Assembly (NCBI RefSeq): GCF_037543845.1
Contig: NZ_JBBIFX010000001.1
Span: 744,001-808,000 of the forward strand
DNA from: Gymnodinialimonas ulvae
Lineage (GTDB): Bacteria; Pseudomonadota; Alphaproteobacteria; Rhodobacterales; Rhodobacteraceae
DNA length: 64,000 bases
Direction of reading: 5' to 3'
Notes under the pieces: generated by a model
What the model saw: only the letters and a program-made list of their open reading frames with translations
Database searches by the model: none
What the model was told of the DNA's origin: nothing
In this document: positions 33,380 through 42,785 of the stretch, in pieces
Numbering within the stretch: position 1 is the first letter of the stretch
Layout: the number at the start of each line of letters is the position of its first letter
Program-made: the position numbers and the translations under genes

Positions 33380-34861
33380 ATGAAATTGCCCCCCGATCCC
33401 TTCAACCTTGCGGATTACGTGCTGGCCAAGGCCGCAGCACAGCCCGAGAAGATCGCGCTGGCCACGCTTGGGCCCTCGCGGGCGGACCGGTGGTCATACG
33501 CGCGTCTCGCCGATGCGGTGGCGCGCGCAGGCGGTGGGTTGCGGCGCGCGGGCCTCGCCCCGGGCGACCGCCTGATGCTGCGCATGGGCAATTCCGCCGC
33601 CTTCCCCATCGCCTTTCTCGGCGCGATCCGGGTGGGCATTGTGCCGATGCCGACACCGGCCGCCCTGACCGCACCCGAGATCACGCGCCTTGCCCATAGC
33701 CTGCCACCGCAGGCGGTACTGGCCGAACCGGGTATTGCCCTGCCCGACATCGCCAGCCCGGTGCTTGGCGTTGACTTGCTTGATGGACCGGAAAGCGCGC
33801 TGGAACGGACCCACGCCGATGATCTGGCCTATGTCGTGTTCACCTCCGGCACGTCCGGGCGGCCCAAACCTGTCGCCCATGCCCATCGCGCGATCTGGGC
33901 GCGGCGGATGATGTGGCGCGATTGGTACGACCTGCGCTCCGATGACCGGTTGATGCACACGGGCGCGTTCAACTGGACCTATACGCTTGGCACCGGGCTG
34001 CTGGATCCGTGGGCGGCAGGCGCGACGGCGCTGGTGCCGGCCGAGGGGACCGATCCCGCGATGCTTGGGCTTCTGGCCAAGCGCCATGATGCCACGATTT
34101 TGGCCGGCGCCCCCGGCATCTTCCGCAAACTTCTGGCCCGCGAGCTGCCCGCCCTGCCGAAACTGCGCCATGCGCTCTCCGCCGGAGAGGCCTTGCCGCC
34201 CTCGATCCGAACGCGCTGGCACGCGGCGACAGGCACCGACATCCATGAGGCGCTCGGCATGTCCGAATGCTCCACCTTTCTCAGCGGTGCGCCCACCCGG
34301 CCCGCGCCCGAGGGCTGCATCGGCTTCGCGCAGACCGGGCGTCGCTTGGCGGTGCTGGACGAGGGCGCGGCCGTCATCGCTGACGATACGCAGGGCCGCC
34401 TTGCGATCCACCAATCCGATCCGGGGCTGACCCTTGGATATCTGGACCGGGACGGGCGGCCTGACCTGCCGCTGACCGGTGATTGGTTCGTCACCGGCGA
34501 TCTGGTGACGCGCCGTGCCGACGGGGCCTATACCTATCACGGACGCGCCGATGATATCCTGACCGCAGGCGGGTTTCGCATTGCTCCGTCAGAGATCGAG
34601 GCGGCCTTTGACGGCGTGGCGGAGGTGAACGATTGTGCCGCGCTTGTGATCCGCCCCAACCCCGAGACCACGATCCTCGCCCTTGCCTATTGCGGCGCGG
34701 CCAGCGAAAGCTACCTGCAACAGCACGCCACTCACCACCTCGCCCCACACAAGCGCCCGCGCGCCTGGTTGCGCCTTGACGGCTTGCCGCGCGGGGCCAA
34801 CGGAAAGCTGAACCGTCGCGCCCTTCGCGACCTTCTGGAGACCCCGAATGATCAAGCTTGA
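33380..34861 (+). CDS. AMP-forming acyl/aryl-CoA ligase family protein
   Basis: ANL-superfamily adenylating enzyme of 493 residues. Key motifs are complete: VVFTSGTSGRPKP (ATP loop), LSAGEALPPSIRTRW, EALGMSECSTF, DWFVTGDLVTRR, the hinge GRADDILTAGGFRIAP and C-terminal NGKLNRRALRD with the catalytic lysine. It resembles benzoate/4-chlorobenzoate-type ligases; the acid substrate cannot be read. ATG at 33380 (MKLPPDPFNLADY) begins the conserved N-terminus. It is the first of five genes whose ends overlap or nearly touch (33380-37745), downstream of a divergent XRE-cupin regulator. Confidence 0.88.
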   Translation: MKLPPDPFNLADYVLAKAAAQPEKIALATLGPSRADRWSYARLADAVARAGGGLRRAGLAPGDRLMLRMGNSAAFPIAFLGAIRVGIVPMPTPAALTAPEITRLAHSLPPQAVLAEPGIALPDIASPVLGVDLLDGPESALERTHADDLAYVVFTSGTSGRPKPVAHAHRAIWARRMMWRDWYDLRSDDRLMHTGAFNWTYTLGTGLLDPWAAGATALVPAEGTDPAMLGLLAKRHDATILAGAPGIFRKLLARELPALPKLRHALSAGEALPPSIRTRWHAATGTDIHEALGMSECSTFLSGAPTRPAPEGCIGFAQTGRRLAVLDEGAAVIADDTQGRLAIHQSDPGLTLGYLDRDGRPDLPLTGDWFVTGDLVTRRADGAYTYHGRADDILTAGGFRIAPSEIEAAFDGVAEVNDCAALVIRPNPETTILALAYCGAASESYLQQHATHHLAPHKRPRAWLRLDGLPRGANGKLNRRALRDLLETPNDQA

Positions 34862-35504
34862 TATCCTGTCGGACCCGATTTGCCCGTGGTGCTATATCGG
34901 CTGGTCCAACCTGGCTCGCGCGATGGAGGCGCGGCCCAACCACCCGTTTACCATCGAATGGCATCCGTTTCAGCTCAACCCCGGCATGGCGGCGGAGGGA
35001 ATGGATCGCCGCGCCTATCTCGAGGGCAAGTTCGGCGGCAAGGAAAACGCCGTGCGCGCCTATGCGCCGGTCTCGGAAAAGGCCGAAGAGGCGGGGCTCA
35101 AGCTCAACCTTGAAGGCATCACGCGCACGCCCAACACGCTCAATGCGCACCGCCTGATCCATTGGGCCGGGATCGAGGGGCGTCAAACGCCGGCCGTTCT
35201 GGCGCTGTTTCGGGCCTATTTCGTGGACGGGCGCGACATCGGCGATATCCCGACGCTGATCGACATTGCGCAAAGCGTCGGGCTCGACCGTGACATGATC
35301 GCCAAGCTCTACGATGGCGACGCCGACATGCAAAGCATCCGAGACCGTGACACCCATGCCCGATCGCGCGGGGTGCAGGCCGTCCCGACCTTCATCGTCG
35401 CCTCGCAACATGCCGTCCCCGGCGCGCAGCCGCCCGCCCAATGGGAGGCGATCATCGACGACCTGAATGCGCAATTGGCCAAGGTGCAGGCGCAGGAGGC
35501 GTAG
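34848..35504 (+). CDS. DsbA family oxidoreductase, FrnE-like
   Basis: Thioredoxin-fold protein of 218 residues in the FrnE/HCCA isomerase branch of DsbA. The N-terminus reads MIKLDILSDPICPWCYIGW, with the redox motif C12-P-W-C15, and VQAVPTFIV carries the cis-proline. There is no signal peptide, so it acts in the cytosol. It overlaps the ligase gene by 14 bases and is followed 3 bases later by a membrane protein gene. Confidence 0.9.
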   Translation: MIKLDILSDPICPWCYIGWSNLARAMEARPNHPFTIEWHPFQLNPGMAAEGMDRRAYLEGKFGGKENAVRAYAPVSEKAEEAGLKLNLEGITRTPNTLNAHRLIHWAGIEGRQTPAVLALFRAYFVDGRDIGDIPTLIDIAQSVGLDRDMIAKLYDGDADMQSIRDRDTHARSRGVQAVPTFIVASQHAVPGAQPPAQWEAIIDDLNAQLAKVQAQEA

Positions 35505-35506
35505 GG

Positions 35507-35983
35507 ATGATCACCGCCCACCTACCCGCTGGCTACGTCCTGGCCCGCACGCAGGATTGGCGGGGTCCGGTGCTGTGGGCCGCACTTCTGGGCGCGATCT
35601 TTCCCGATTTCGACCTGCTGTTTTTCTACTTCATCGATGACCGCGCCATCCATCACCATCGGTACTGGGTTCACGCGCCCGCCTTTGCGCTGGCCTGCAG
35701 CGGTGCAGCCTATCTCCTGGCAAGTCGCGTCGCCAAGGCCTGGACAGACGCAATCGTGGCATTCGGCGCCGCATGGATGGTGCACATCGTCCTCGACAGC
35801 GTCACCGGCGGTATCATGTGGCTGTGGCCCGTGTCGGGCGATCTTTACCGTTTGATCGAGGTGCCCGGGCGCGCGGGCGTGCATTTCCTCGTCGCTTTCC
35901 TCACCCATTGGACGATCGTATTTGAAATCGCGATCTGGATCGCCGCACTCGGGTTTGCGTGGCGCCAAAGGCAGTTCACATGA
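35507..35983 (+). CDS. membrane-bound metal-dependent hydrolase-like protein (YdjM/DUF457 type)
   Basis: A 158-residue membrane protein with the family landmarks MITAHLPAGY (His near the N-terminus), LGAIFPDFDLL, the histidine-rich HHHRYWVH loop and MVHIVLDSVTGG. Four hydrophobic segments are visible. The conserved His and Asp suggest a metal site, but catalysis in this family is unproven. GGAGGCGTAGGG precedes the ATG at 35507. It overlaps the next gene by 4 bases (ATGA). Confidence 0.8.
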   Translation: MITAHLPAGYVLARTQDWRGPVLWAALLGAIFPDFDLLFFYFIDDRAIHHHRYWVHAPAFALACSGAAYLLASRVAKAWTDAIVAFGAAWMVHIVLDSVTGGIMWLWPVSGDLYRLIEVPGRAGVHFLVAFLTHWTIVFEIAIWIAALGFAWRQRQFT

Positions 35984-36525
35984 TCTTCGGCCTGATCCTC
36001 GGTCTCGGGGCCTGCGCGACCTGGGGCCTTTTGTTGTGGTGGTCGGAACGCGACGCCATGACCGGCCCGTGGCCGCCGCAACAGGGCAACTGGCCCACCG
36101 CCGCGTGGTCCTGGGGGCTGACGATCCTGATCTACGTGGGCCTGTTCCAGACCTGGGTCGTGCCGACGGGGCCTTGGGCGTGGCTGATCTGGACCATCGG
36201 CCTGGGCATCGGTTTCGCAGGCAGCGCGTTACAGACCTGGGGCATGGCGAACTTGCGGTTTTTCGGGACCAGCGGTTGGGACGTCGGGGTCTCAACACAT
36301 GGGGCCTATGCCTGGTCGCGCCACCCGCAATATGTCGGACAGGCTGCCGGTTTCCTGGGCTTTGCCATCATCCTTGGCCACCTGCCCGGCTGGATCATCG
36401 CGCTTTCGGCGATTGCCACACTCACTGCCGCCGCGATGGTGGAGGAAGCCGCCCTCACCGCCCGCCACCCCGAATATGCCGCCTACCGCGCCCGCGTGCC
36501 GTTCCTGTTGCGGCGCCCGACATGA
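35980..36525 (+). CDS. membrane methyltransferase-like protein (isoprenylcysteine/phospholipid methyltransferase family)
   Basis: A 181-residue protein with about five membrane helices. The C-terminal part reads GAYAWSRHPQYVGQAAGFLG and EEAALTARHPEYAAYRARVPF, which matches the conserved HPxYxG and E-Y-x-x-Y-x-x-x-V signature of ICMT/PEMT-like methyltransferases. The methyl acceptor is unknown. Its ATG overlaps the stop of the preceding gene and its own stop overlaps the MFS gene, both by 4 bases. Confidence 0.82.
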   Translation: MIFGLILGLGACATWGLLLWWSERDAMTGPWPPQQGNWPTAAWSWGLTILIYVGLFQTWVVPTGPWAWLIWTIGLGIGFAGSALQTWGMANLRFFGTSGWDVGVSTHGAYAWSRHPQYVGQAAGFLGFAIILGHLPGWIIALSAIATLTAAAMVEEAALTARHPEYAAYRARVPFLLRRPT

Positions 36526-37745
36526 GCGCGACTGACACCCCCGGCCCGATTGCGCGGCTCTCGACGGGCGAATTCATCGCCCTGATGGGCATGATGTTTG
36601 CCACCATCGCCTTTTCCATCGACGCGATGCTGCCCGCCCTGCCCGACATCGCGGCACAGCTTTCGCCCGAAACGCCCAATTACGCGCAACTTGTCATCAC
36701 CAGCTTTGTGATGGGCATGGGCGTGGGCACACTTGTGACCGGCCCGCTTTCGGATGCGTTCGGGCGCAAACCGGTGATCTTGGCCTTTGCGGGGCTGTAC
36801 ATGCTTGGCGCGGTGCTTGCCTGGGCGGCCTCGTCGATGGAGCTTCTGATCGCGGCGCGCATCATTCAGGGCCTTGGCGCGGCGGGCCCGCGCGTGGCCT
36901 CCATGGCCCTCATCCGCGACCTCTACACGGGCCGCGAGATGGCGCGCATCATCTCCTTCGCTATGCTGGTCTTCACCGTCTTTCCCGCCGTCGCGCCCCT
37001 GATCGGTCACGGCATTATCGAGCTGTTCGGCTGGCGTGCGATCTTCATCAGCTTTCTTCTGTTCTCCTTGGTCTCCGTGGGTTGGCTGACCGTCCGGCAG
37101 GCCGAAACTCATCCCCCCGCAAACCGTCGCAAACTGAATGCGGCCGAGCTTTGGTCCTCCACGATCGAGGCGCTTTCGCTGCGGCAGATGCAGCTTTCGA
37201 TCCTTGTCCAATCCATGATCTACGGGCTGCTCTTCGGAACCATCACCTCCATCCAACCCATCTTCGACCGCACCTATGGCTGGGGCGAGCATTTCCACTG
37301 GTTCTTCTTCTTCATCGCAGTGCTGTCCGCTCCGGCGGCCCCGCTGAACGGGCGGTTTGTGATCCGGCTGGGAATGCGCCCGCTGATCCGTCGTGCGCTT
37401 TGGGCGCAGACGGTGTTTTCAAGCCTCTTCGTGGCGCTGCTCCTGAGCGGGGCGGCCGGCATGTCTGAGATCTGGTTCTACTTCGCCTGGTCCGTCACGG
37501 TCTTTGCCTTGATGGGCTTCACCATTGGCAACCTGAACGCGCTGGCGCTGGAGCCGTTGGGCCATATCGCGGGACTTGCCGCGTCGCTGATGGGGGCGCT
37601 GGCAACCGTTGCCGGGGCCCTATTGGGCACCGGGATCGGGCAGCTCTACAACGGCACAGCCATGCCCCTTGCGGCGTCGGTTCTGGTGTTGTCGCTGACG
37701 GGGGCGATTGTGATGCGCTACATGCCGCGCGAGGGCCGCGACTAG
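36522..37745 (+). CDS. MFS drug-resistance transporter, Bcr/CflA type
   Basis: Twelve-helix proton-driven exporter of 407 residues. The DHA1 motif A analogue GPLSDAFGRKPVI follows helix 2, RIIQGLGAAGPRVASMALIRD is the motif around helix 4-5, and YMPREGRD ends the protein. Bcr/CflA members export drugs or amino-acid-like compounds. It is the last gene of the overlapping operon that starts with an acyl-CoA ligase, so it might export a product or a toxic substrate of that pathway. Confidence 0.88.
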   Translation: MSATDTPGPIARLSTGEFIALMGMMFATIAFSIDAMLPALPDIAAQLSPETPNYAQLVITSFVMGMGVGTLVTGPLSDAFGRKPVILAFAGLYMLGAVLAWAASSMELLIAARIIQGLGAAGPRVASMALIRDLYTGREMARIISFAMLVFTVFPAVAPLIGHGIIELFGWRAIFISFLLFSLVSVGWLTVRQAETHPPANRRKLNAAELWSSTIEALSLRQMQLSILVQSMIYGLLFGTITSIQPIFDRTYGWGEHFHWFFFFIAVLSAPAAPLNGRFVIRLGMRPLIRRALWAQTVFSSLFVALLLSGAAGMSEIWFYFAWSVTVFALMGFTIGNLNALALEPLGHIAGLAASLMGALATVAGALLGTGIGQLYNGTAMPLAASVLVLSLTGAIVMRYMPREGRD

Positions 37746-37771
37746 GGTGCTTTGCCGGATGCCGGGCGGAC

Positions 37772-38497
37772 CTATTCTGCGGGCTGCACCGCAGGGGCTT
37801 TGCGTGCACTGCGCCACCACCAGATCGCAACCACGATCACGTTTGGCACCCAGCAGGTCCAGCCGAGATATGGGAACACCACGTCCATATCCCAAAACAA
37901 TCGCAGGATCGGCAATTGCAGGCGGAACGACACCGCGCCGAAGCTGAGCGCCGCCATCATCACCATCCAGCGTTTGTGCATCTCGAAATTGCGCTGCCGG
38001 ATGTGCCAGATCCCCATCACCAGCGCCCCGAACCAGGCCACGGACCCAAGCGCAAAGCCCGCCTCCGACCACAGCGGATAGTCCATGTTGAAGCTGATCG
38101 GCGGGGTGGTCAGCGCCGCGATCGTCACGATCGGCACCAGCGCCCACCCCAAATACACATGCTTGCGCCGATCCCCGCGCCGCCATGCCCGGCTGACCTG
38201 CACGGGCGTCAGGATCACCGCAAGACCGCCGAAAATCATGTGAACGGCCAGCGTCGATCCGACGTTTTCAATGTGATAGGCCACGTGATCCGCGCCCCGT
38301 TCGATTCCTTCGAACACGAACCGCGCCCAGGATCCGCCCTCGACGAAGACACCGTGGATCAGGCCGGGCGGCACAAATTTGAAAGCGGAAATCGCCGAAA
38401 GCGCCGAGAAAAACAGGAATGCGTACCAGCCCCATTTCGGCATTTCGCGGCGGGTCTTTTGTGTGTCGGACATCTGCTCGGGGCCTTTTGCGTGCAT
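37772..38497 (-). CDS. DUF2306 family membrane protein
   Basis: A 241-residue protein with about six membrane helices (YAFLFFSALSAISAF, VHMIFGGLAVILTPVQ, LVPIVTIAALTT, GSVAWFGALVMGIW and two more). His residues in HIENVGSTLAVHMIFGG and FEMHKRWM are spaced as in b-type-cytochrome-like four-helix proteins, but heme binding is not established. AAAGGA lies 8 bases before ATG 38497; ATG 38473 is a fair alternative. It is convergent with the MFS gene. Confidence 0.78.
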   Translation of the reverse strand: MHAKGPEQMSDTQKTRREMPKWGWYAFLFFSALSAISAFKFVPPGLIHGVFVEGGSWARFVFEGIERGADHVAYHIENVGSTLAVHMIFGGLAVILTPVQVSRAWRRGDRRKHVYLGWALVPIVTIAALTTPPISFNMDYPLWSEAGFALGSVAWFGALVMGIWHIRQRNFEMHKRWMVMMAALSFGAVSFRLQLPILRLFWDMDVVFPYLGWTCWVPNVIVVAIWWWRSARKAPAVQPAE

Positions 38498-38606
38498 GAC
38501 CTTCGTCCTTTCGGGGCTTTTACCGCAAAACGGCGGCGCGCATCAATGCGCCTGGCTGACATCGCCGCGTTCTGTCGGCCATCGTGTGCGGCGTTATCCT
38601 GCGGTC

Positions 38607-41600
38607 TCAGGCCTTCGCGGGCGCCTTTCCCTCGGCATGCATCGCAAGGTCACGCGCAATCGCGAAGGCACCTTTGATCTTGTCGCTGTCCTTGGCCCAG
38701 TCCCGGCGCACGACGATCTTATTGTCGCGCACCTTGGCCAGCCCGTCTTGGGCTTGCACAAAATCCACAAGGCCCGCGGGGCTGGGAAATTTGTCGTTGT
38801 GGAATTGGATCGTCGCGCCCTTGGGCCCGGCGTCAAGCTTGGCGATATGGGCGCGTTTGCACATCGCCTTGATCCGCACGACCAACAACAAGGTGTTGAC
38901 CTCTTTCGGCAATTTGCCGAACCGGTCGATCAACTCCCCCGCGAAGCCTTCCAGATCGACCTTTGTTTCCAATTGACTCAGCCGCCGGTAAAGCCCCAGC
39001 CGCACGTCGAGGTCGGGCACATAGGCCTCGGGGATCAGGACCGGCACACCAAGGTTGATCTGCGGCGACCACTGCCCGTCATCGCCCAAAACCCCCTCCG
39101 CCTCGCCCGAACGGATCTTGGCAATCGCCTCCTCCAGCATGCTTTGGTAAAGCTCGAAGCCCACCTCTTTCACATGGCCCGATTGCTCCTCGCCCACGAT
39201 GTTGCCCGCGCCGCGGATATCGAGGTCCTGGCTTGCAATCGTGAAGCCCGCGCCAAGGCTGTCGAGGCTGCCCAACACGCGCAGACGTTTCTCGGCCGTA
39301 AGCGTCAGCTTGCCGCGCGGTTTCGTCGTCAGGTAGGCATAGGCCCGCGTCTTGGCACGCCCCACCCGGCCGCGGATCTGATACAATTGCGCCAGTCCGA
39401 ACATGTCGGCGCGGTGGATGACCATCGTGTTCGCGGTCGGGATGTCGATACCGGATTCCACGATCGTCGTCGCCAGCAAAACGTCGTATTTGCCGTCGTA
39501 GAACGCCACCATCCGGTCGTCCAATTCGCCCGCCGCCATCTGCCCGTGGGCTGTGATGAACGTCACCTCTGGCACGTGTTCGCGCAGGAAATCCTCGATC
39601 TCGGGCAAGTCCTGAATGCGGGGCACCACGTAGAAGCTCTGTCCACCGCGGTAATGCTCGCGCAAGAGCGCCTCGCGGATCGTGACCGCGTCGAATTCGC
39701 TCACATAGGTGCGGATCGCCAAGCGGTCGACCGGCGGCGTTCCGATCATCGACAGGTCGCGCACGCCGGACAGCGACATCTGCAACGTGCGCGGAATCGG
39801 CGTGGCACTCAGGGTCAGGACATGCACATCCGAGCGCATTTCCTTCAGCCGCTCCTTGTGCGTCACCCCGAACCGTTGTTCCTCGTCGATGATCATCAGG
39901 CCGAGGTTCTTGATCTTCACCTGTTTCGCCAGGACCGCATGGGTCCCGATCACCAGATCGACCGTTCCATCGGCCAGGCCCTTGCGCGTGGCAGCGGCCT
40001 CCTTCGCGCCCACGAACCGCGACAATTGCCGTACCGTGACCGGAAAGCCGCGAAACCGGTCCTGAAACGTCTTGGCGTGCTGGCGTGCCAACAAGGTCGT
40101 AGGCGCGATCACGGCCACCTGCATGCCTGATGCGGCCGCCACAAATGCCGCGCGCATCGCGACCTCGGTCTTGCCGAACCCCACATCCCCCACCACCAGC
40201 CGGTCCATCGGCCGCCCCAGCGTCAGGTCGTCGAGAACGTCCGCAATGGCCGAAAGCTGATCGTCGGTCTCCTCATAGGGGAAGCGCGCGTTGAACGCCT
40301 CCCACATGTCGCCGGGCGGCTCGTAGACCGGCGCAGAGCGCAGCTCGCGTTCGGCGGCGATCCGGATCAGCTTGTCGGCGATCTGCCGGATGCGCTCCTT
40401 GAGCTTTGCCTTCTTCGCCTGCCACGCGCCACCGCCCAGTTTGTCAAGCAAACCTTCATCGTGGCCGTAGCGGCTGAGCAGTTCGATATTCTCGACCGGC
40501 AGGAACAGCCGATCCCCGCCGGAATATTCCAGCGCCACACATTCATGCGGTGCGCCCGCGGCTGTGACGGTTTGAAGCCCGGTGTACCGCCCCACGCCAT
40601 GATCGACATGCACCACCAGATCGCCGGGGCTGAGGCTTTGCGCCTCGGTCAGGTAATTCTCCGCGCGCTTGACCCGGCGCTTGGGCCGGATCAACCGATC
40701 CCCCAGCACATCCTGTTCCGAAATGACCGTCAGGCCCCCGCCCGAATACCCCTCTTCAAGCGGCCAGACGGTCAGGTTCACACTGCCCGGCCCACCAATC
40801 TCGCGCGCATCCGACACGCGCTTGATATCGCTCAGGCCCTCGTCATGCAAAAGCCCTTCCAGCCGCTCGCGCGCGCCCTCCGACCAGCTTGCGATCAGAA
40901 CCGCGCTGTCTTCACGTTTTGCACGAACATGACCCGCCAGTGCCCCGAAAAGGCTTAGGTTTTCCTGCTGTCGCTCAGGCGCGAAACTGCGCCCGATCCG
41001 CCCGCCTGCATCGATCACACCGGGCCCCAGCGCTGCCGTGTGTACCGACAATTGCATCACGCGGTGCCCGGCCACTGCGGTGTCCCATGCCGCATCATCG
41101 AGATACAGCAACTCCGGCGGCGCGGGCTTGTAGACCGTATCGAGCCGCCCCTTTTGCGTCAGCGCCGTTTTGCGGGTGTCGTATTGGTCGGTGATGCTGT
41201 CCCACCGCGCCACGCGCTGCGCGTCGGCCTGATCATCCAGCGTGATCGTAGCCCCCGGCAGGTAGTCGAACAGCGTCTCCAACCGCTCATGGAAGAACGG
41301 CAGCCAATGCTCCATTCCTTGCGCCTTACGTCCCGCCGTGACCGCCTCATAGAGCGGATCCTCCGATCCACCCGCCCCGAATTCGACCCGGTAATTCTGC
41401 CGAAACCGCGCAATCGCCGCCTCGTCAAGGATCACTTCGGAGACCGGCGCCAATTCCACTCGGTCAAGTTTTTCTGATGTGCGCTGGCTGACCGGATCAA
41501 ACCGCCGCGCGCCGTCCAGAACGTCGCCAAACAGGTCAAGACGCACCGGCTGCGCCTCGCCGGGGGGCCAGACGTCAATGATTCCGCCACGCACAGCGTA

Positions 41601-42056
41601 ATCGCCAGGCTCTGTCACAGTGGGTGCCTGCACATAGCCCATTCGTACCAGGAAGGTGCGCAACGCGTCTTCGTTGATGCGCCCGTTGACCGTGGCCACA
41701 AAGGCCGAGCTTGCCAACAAATCGCGCGGCGGCACGTATTGCGTGGCCGCGTTCAGCGTCGTCAGCAGGATGAACGGTCCCTCGAGGCCCCCCGCCAAGT
41801 TTGCGAGCGTGGCCATGCGTGCGGCCGAGATTTCGGCCTGCGGGCTGACGCGATCATAGGGCAGGCAATCCCATCCGGGGAATTCCAGCACCGGGACAGT
41901 AGGGTCGAAGAATTGCAACGCCTCCGCCATGGCGCGCAGGCGCTTGTCATCGCGCGCCACATGCACGACCGCGCCCTGCGCCGCCTCGCGCAGGACCAAC
42001 GTCGCATCGAACCCTTCCGGGGCTCCGCCGCACAGGATGTGATCGGGATCAGCCAT
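38607..42056 (-). CDS. mfd: transcription-repair coupling factor Mfd
   Basis: ATP-dependent translocase that removes stalled RNA polymerase and recruits UvrA. The 1149 residues have the complete domain order: UvrB-like N-terminal modules (about 1-330), the CarD-like RNA polymerase interaction domain (VVHVDHGVGRYTGL, GDRLFLPVENI), the helicase core with GDVGFGKTEVAMRAAF, the Walker B IDEEQRFGV, TATPIPRTLQMS, and the TRG motif GRVGRAKTRAYAYL, then the C-terminal UvrA-inhibiting domain (MNTMLLVVRIKAMC region). The start at 42056 is canonical in length. It stands alone, followed at 42122 by a membrane protein on the same strand. Confidence 0.97.
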   Translation of the reverse strand: MADPDHILCGGAPEGFDATLVLREAAQGAVVHVARDDKRLRAMAEALQFFDPTVPVLEFPGWDCLPYDRVSPQAEISAARMATLANLAGGLEGPFILLTTLNAATQYVPPRDLLASSAFVATVNGRINEDALRTFLVRMGYVQAPTVTEPGDYAVRGGIIDVWPPGEAQPVRLDLFGDVLDGARRFDPVSQRTSEKLDRVELAPVSEVILDEAAIARFRQNYRVEFGAGGSEDPLYEAVTAGRKAQGMEHWLPFFHERLETLFDYLPGATITLDDQADAQRVARWDSITDQYDTRKTALTQKGRLDTVYKPAPPELLYLDDAAWDTAVAGHRVMQLSVHTAALGPGVIDAGGRIGRSFAPERQQENLSLFGALAGHVRAKREDSAVLIASWSEGARERLEGLLHDEGLSDIKRVSDAREIGGPGSVNLTVWPLEEGYSGGGLTVISEQDVLGDRLIRPKRRVKRAENYLTEAQSLSPGDLVVHVDHGVGRYTGLQTVTAAGAPHECVALEYSGGDRLFLPVENIELLSRYGHDEGLLDKLGGGAWQAKKAKLKERIRQIADKLIRIAAERELRSAPVYEPPGDMWEAFNARFPYEETDDQLSAIADVLDDLTLGRPMDRLVVGDVGFGKTEVAMRAAFVAAASGMQVAVIAPTTLLARQHAKTFQDRFRGFPVTVRQLSRFVGAKEAAATRKGLADGTVDLVIGTHAVLAKQVKIKNLGLMIIDEEQRFGVTHKERLKEMRSDVHVLTLSATPIPRTLQMSLSGVRDLSMIGTPPVDRLAIRTYVSEFDAVTIREALLREHYRGGQSFYVVPRIQDLPEIEDFLREHVPEVTFITAHGQMAAGELDDRMVAFYDGKYDVLLATTIVESGIDIPTANTMVIHRADMFGLAQLYQIRGRVGRAKTRAYAYLTTKPRGKLTLTAEKRLRVLGSLDSLGAGFTIASQDLDIRGAGNIVGEEQSGHVKEVGFELYQSMLEEAIAKIRSGEAEGVLGDDGQWSPQINLGVPVLIPEAYVPDLDVRLGLYRRLSQLETKVDLEGFAGELIDRFGKLPKEVNTLLLVVRIKAMCKRAHIAKLDAGPKGATIQFHNDKFPSPAGLVDFVQAQDGLAKVRDNKIVVRRDWAKDSDKIKGAFAIARDLAMHAEGKAPAKA

Positions 42057-42121
42057 GGAGCGCCTGACCTACGCCGCGCGCGCCCCGTGTCAAGGCGTGC
42101 ATCGCGCCGCGCGGTCCCGCA

Positions 42122-42640
42122 TCAGCCGAGCGGACCGACATTCATGTTCTGATACATGCCCCAGAAGGCGGTGATGAAGATGAAGACCACGCCCATCATC
42201 TGCACGATCAAACGGTGCTGGCGCAGCATGCCGGGCACGTTGGCGTAATCGCTGTCGTGCAAGCGGCGCGAGGTCCAGATGCCAAGCGCCAGGACCAGCA
42301 TCGATGGGCACAGCAACAGGAATATCGCCTGGCTGAACTCCACCCCGTAGATCCAGCCGGTGATTGCCAATCCGGTCAGAAGGAACGTCGCGAAGGCCAT
42401 CGCCGGCACGCCCGAGGATTGCGCGTATTGCAACATGCGTTCCGCGTTCATCCGGCTCAGCACCATCATGTCCGCCTCCGCCCGCGCATCCCCGCGTTTG
42501 GCGCGGCTGACAAGGTGGTACGGCACGCCAATGGTCCAATGGCTCAACGACGACCACAGGATCGCCAAAACGATCCAATACCACATGTTCGAAAACGACC
42601 TGAGGTTGATCACTTCGGTGACGAGATCGAGAAAATCCAA
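42122..42640 (-). CDS. conserved membrane protein of unknown function
   Basis: A 172-residue protein with four probable membrane helices (MWYWIVLAILWSSLSHW, AFATFLLTGLAITGWIYG, IFLLLCPSMLVLALGIW, IVQMMGVVFIFITAFWG) and a basic, mostly soluble loop (VSRAKRGDARAEADMMVL). I know of no function. It lies 65 bases upstream of mfd in the same direction and 145 bases from the divergent hemB. Confidence 0.78.
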   Translation of the reverse strand: MDFLDLVTEVINLRSFSNMWYWIVLAILWSSLSHWTIGVPYHLVSRAKRGDARAEADMMVLSRMNAERMLQYAQSSGVPAMAFATFLLTGLAITGWIYGVEFSQAIFLLLCPSMLVLALGIWTSRRLHDSDYANVPGMLRQHRLIVQMMGVVFIFITAFWGMYQNMNVGPLG

Positions 42641-42785
42641 GGGGTGCTCTTGTTCGCTATCGGCAGAATTGCGCCGTTATAGGCACGCCATTCGTCAGTG
42701 GCCAGCCCCCCGCGCGGCGCTTGCGTGACGGGCGTTGCCGTGGCACCTCTGTCAACAGTTTCTGACGATCGAAAGACCTGACACG

